64,000 nt of DNA from Amblyomma americanum (lineage: Eukaryota; Arthropoda; Arachnida; Ixodida; Ixodidae). Each line of letters starts with the position of its first letter. The stretch's first letter is position 1. Location of the stretch: contig NC_135504.1 in NCBI RefSeq assembly GCF_052857255.1, positions 133,102,929-133,166,928 on the forward strand, in the 5' to 3' direction. A program made the translations under genes and the position numbers. The notes beneath the pieces were generated by a model, which was not told where the DNA came from, ran no database searches, and worked only from the letters and a program-made list of their open reading frames with translations. This document shows positions 62,887 to 64,000 of the stretch, in pieces.

Positions 62887-64000
62887 AAAGCTCGCTGCCA
62901 CGGCACATCACACGCGCCCCTATAAGCGTTCCATCTCTAACGGAAGCGTGGCGTGCGTCCGCTGTTCTGACGGTGAATTTTGAAAGCCGGCGGTTTTTAA
63001 AGCTCGCTACCACCGCACATCACATGTGCCCCTATTAGCGCTCCACCTCTAACGAAAGCGTCACGTGCGTCCGGAGTGCTGACAGTGATTTTTGAAAGTC
63101 GGCGGTTTTAAAGCTCACTAGCACGGTACATCACACGCGCCCCTATTAGCGTTCCACCTCTAACGGAAGCGTCGCGTGCGTCCGGTGTTCTGACGGTGAA
63201 TTTTGAAAGCCGGCGGTTTTTAAAGCTCGCTACCACCGCACATCACAGGTGCCCCTATTAGCGCTCCACCTCTAACTAAAGCGTCACGTGCGTCCGGAGT
63301 GCTGACGGTGAATTTTGACAGCCGGCGGTTTTTATAGCTCGCTACCACCGTACATCACAGGTGCCCCTATTAGCGCTCCACCTCAAACGAAAGCGTCACG
63401 TGCGTCCGGAGTGCTGACGGTGATTTTTGAAAGCCGGCGGATTTAAAGCTCGCTAACACGGCACATCACACGCGCCCCTATTAGCGTTCCACCTCTAATG
63501 GAAGCGTCGCGTGCGTCCGGTGGTCTGACGGTGAATTTTGAAAGCCGGCGGATTTTAAAGCTTGCTACCAGCGCACATCACAGGTGCCCCTATTAGCGCT
63601 CCACCTCTAACGAAAGCGTCACGTGCGTCCGGAGTGCTGACGGTGATTTGTGAAAGCCGGCGGTTTTAAAGCTCGCTGCCACGGCACATCACACGCGCCC
63701 GTATTAGCGTTCGACCTCTAACGGAAGCGTGGCGTGCGTCCGCTCTTCTGACGGTGAGTTTTGAAAGCCGGCGGTTTTTAACGCTCGCTACCACCGCACA
63801 TCACAGGTGCGCCTATTAGCGCTCCACCTCTAACGAAAGCGTCACGTGCGTCCGGAGTGCTGACGGTAATTTTTGAAAGCCGGCGGTTTTAAAGCTCGCT
63901 ACAACGGCACATCACACGCGCCACTATTAGCGTTCCACCTCTAACGCAAGCGTCGCGTGCGTCTGGTGTTCTGAGGGTGAATTTTGAAAGCCGGCGGTTT
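62887..64000. repeat. Mosaic satellite at the right edge of the window
   Basis: About ten monomers drawn from earlier blocks in a new order. They start with a unit with CCCTATAAGCG and CCATCTCTAACGG as at 43.06 kb, followed by units with GACAGTGATTTTTG and CACTAGCACGGTACATC as near 46.2 kb. Then come the TTTTGACAGCCGG and TTTTTATAGC units, and finally the CGCCCGTATT and CTCTTCTGACGG empty-site monomer near 63.7 kb. AACGCTCGCT is at 63780. The array continues beyond the window. Confidence 0.78.

Larger units (their letters stand above)
1..64000. repeat. ~111 bp satellite array filling the window, interrupted only by five MITE copies
   Basis: Reading from end to end, the motifs GCCGGCGG, TTTAAAGCTCGCT, GCACATCAC, CCCTATTAGCG, CACCTCTAAC and GTGCGTCC recur in the same order and orientation about every 111 bases. 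Two monomer forms dominate. Alpha (112 bp) has CCACCGCAC, CAGGTGCCCC, AGCGCTCC, AACGAAAGCGTCACGTG and a run of five T before AAAGC. Beta (111 bp) has CCACGGCAC, CACGCGCCCC, AGCGTTCC, AACGGAAGCGTCGCGTG or GTGGCGTG, and four T. They often alternate as a 223 bp dimer, with occasional beta-beta runs. I found no gene, tRNA, rRNA or telomere repeat between monomers. Satellite identity is certain. The family is not one I recognise, and its chromosomal site cannot be inferred. Confidence 0.97.

Noticed and set aside
1..64000. CRISPR array
   Set aside because: Monomers are contiguous variants of one 111 bp unit; there are no unique spacers between short constant repeats.
1..64000. Ribosomal intergenic-spacer repeats with spacer promoters
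   Set aside because: Repeat blocks separated by short unique segments recall this, but no rRNA sequence is present. The unique segments have transposon ends and TAA duplications, and their spacing is irregular (about 2.4 and 22-23 kb).

Overview
The window holds no protein-coding or RNA gene that I can support. Apart from five copies of one ~0.5 kb insertion, all 64 kb is a head-to-tail satellite DNA array. The basic unit is about 111 bp and occurs in two main forms that usually alternate: alpha (112 bp) and beta (111 bp), giving a 223 bp dimer. I saw no inverted segment; every monomer runs in the same direction. Dividing the non-insert length by the unit length gives roughly 550 monomers. 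The few open frames in the window are open by chance in repeats; they recur only because the DNA recurs, and several depend on TTG or GTG starts.

This is nuclear DNA of a eukaryote: a long, homogenised satellite with nested higher-order repeats (HORs) and a miniature inverted-repeat DNA transposon. I cannot name the species. The array is GC-rich (about 58% in the beta consensus) and has more CpG than base composition predicts, so it has not been worn down by long-term cytosine methylation and deamination. Whether it is centromeric, pericentromeric or subtelomeric cannot be read from the sequence.

Layout: 1-3.4 kb is satellite with insertions 1 and 2. 3.4-5.2 kb is satellite shared with two later blocks. 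5.2-20.5 kb is a young HOR series with steps of 2782, 2561 and then 2450 bp (25, 23 and 22 monomers). 20.5-26.0 kb is a more divergent mixture. 26.0-28.6 kb is a second copy of the window start, with insertion 3 inside and insertion 4 after it. 29.2-33.6 kb parallels 3.4 kb onward. 33.6-39.6 kb holds two copies of a 3006 bp HOR. 39.6-41.9 kb is a segment repeated at 60.5-62.9 kb. 43.8-50.99 kb is an HOR with steps of 3451 and 3117 bp. Insertion 5 follows, and 51.5-58.4 kb repeats 29.2-36.6 kb. 58.4-60.5 kb repeats part of it again, and 62.9-64 kb is a mosaic of earlier blocks.

The insertions are the most informative part. Each is 477-499 bp, has 23 bp terminal inverted repeats with one mismatch, and is flanked by a 3 bp TAA duplication at the same base of the same monomer type. 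This fits a non-autonomous PIF/Harbinger-like element (MITE) that inserted once and was then multiplied as part of the satellite. At least 14 uninterrupted monomers carrying the same neighbouring variants are visible as matching empty sites.
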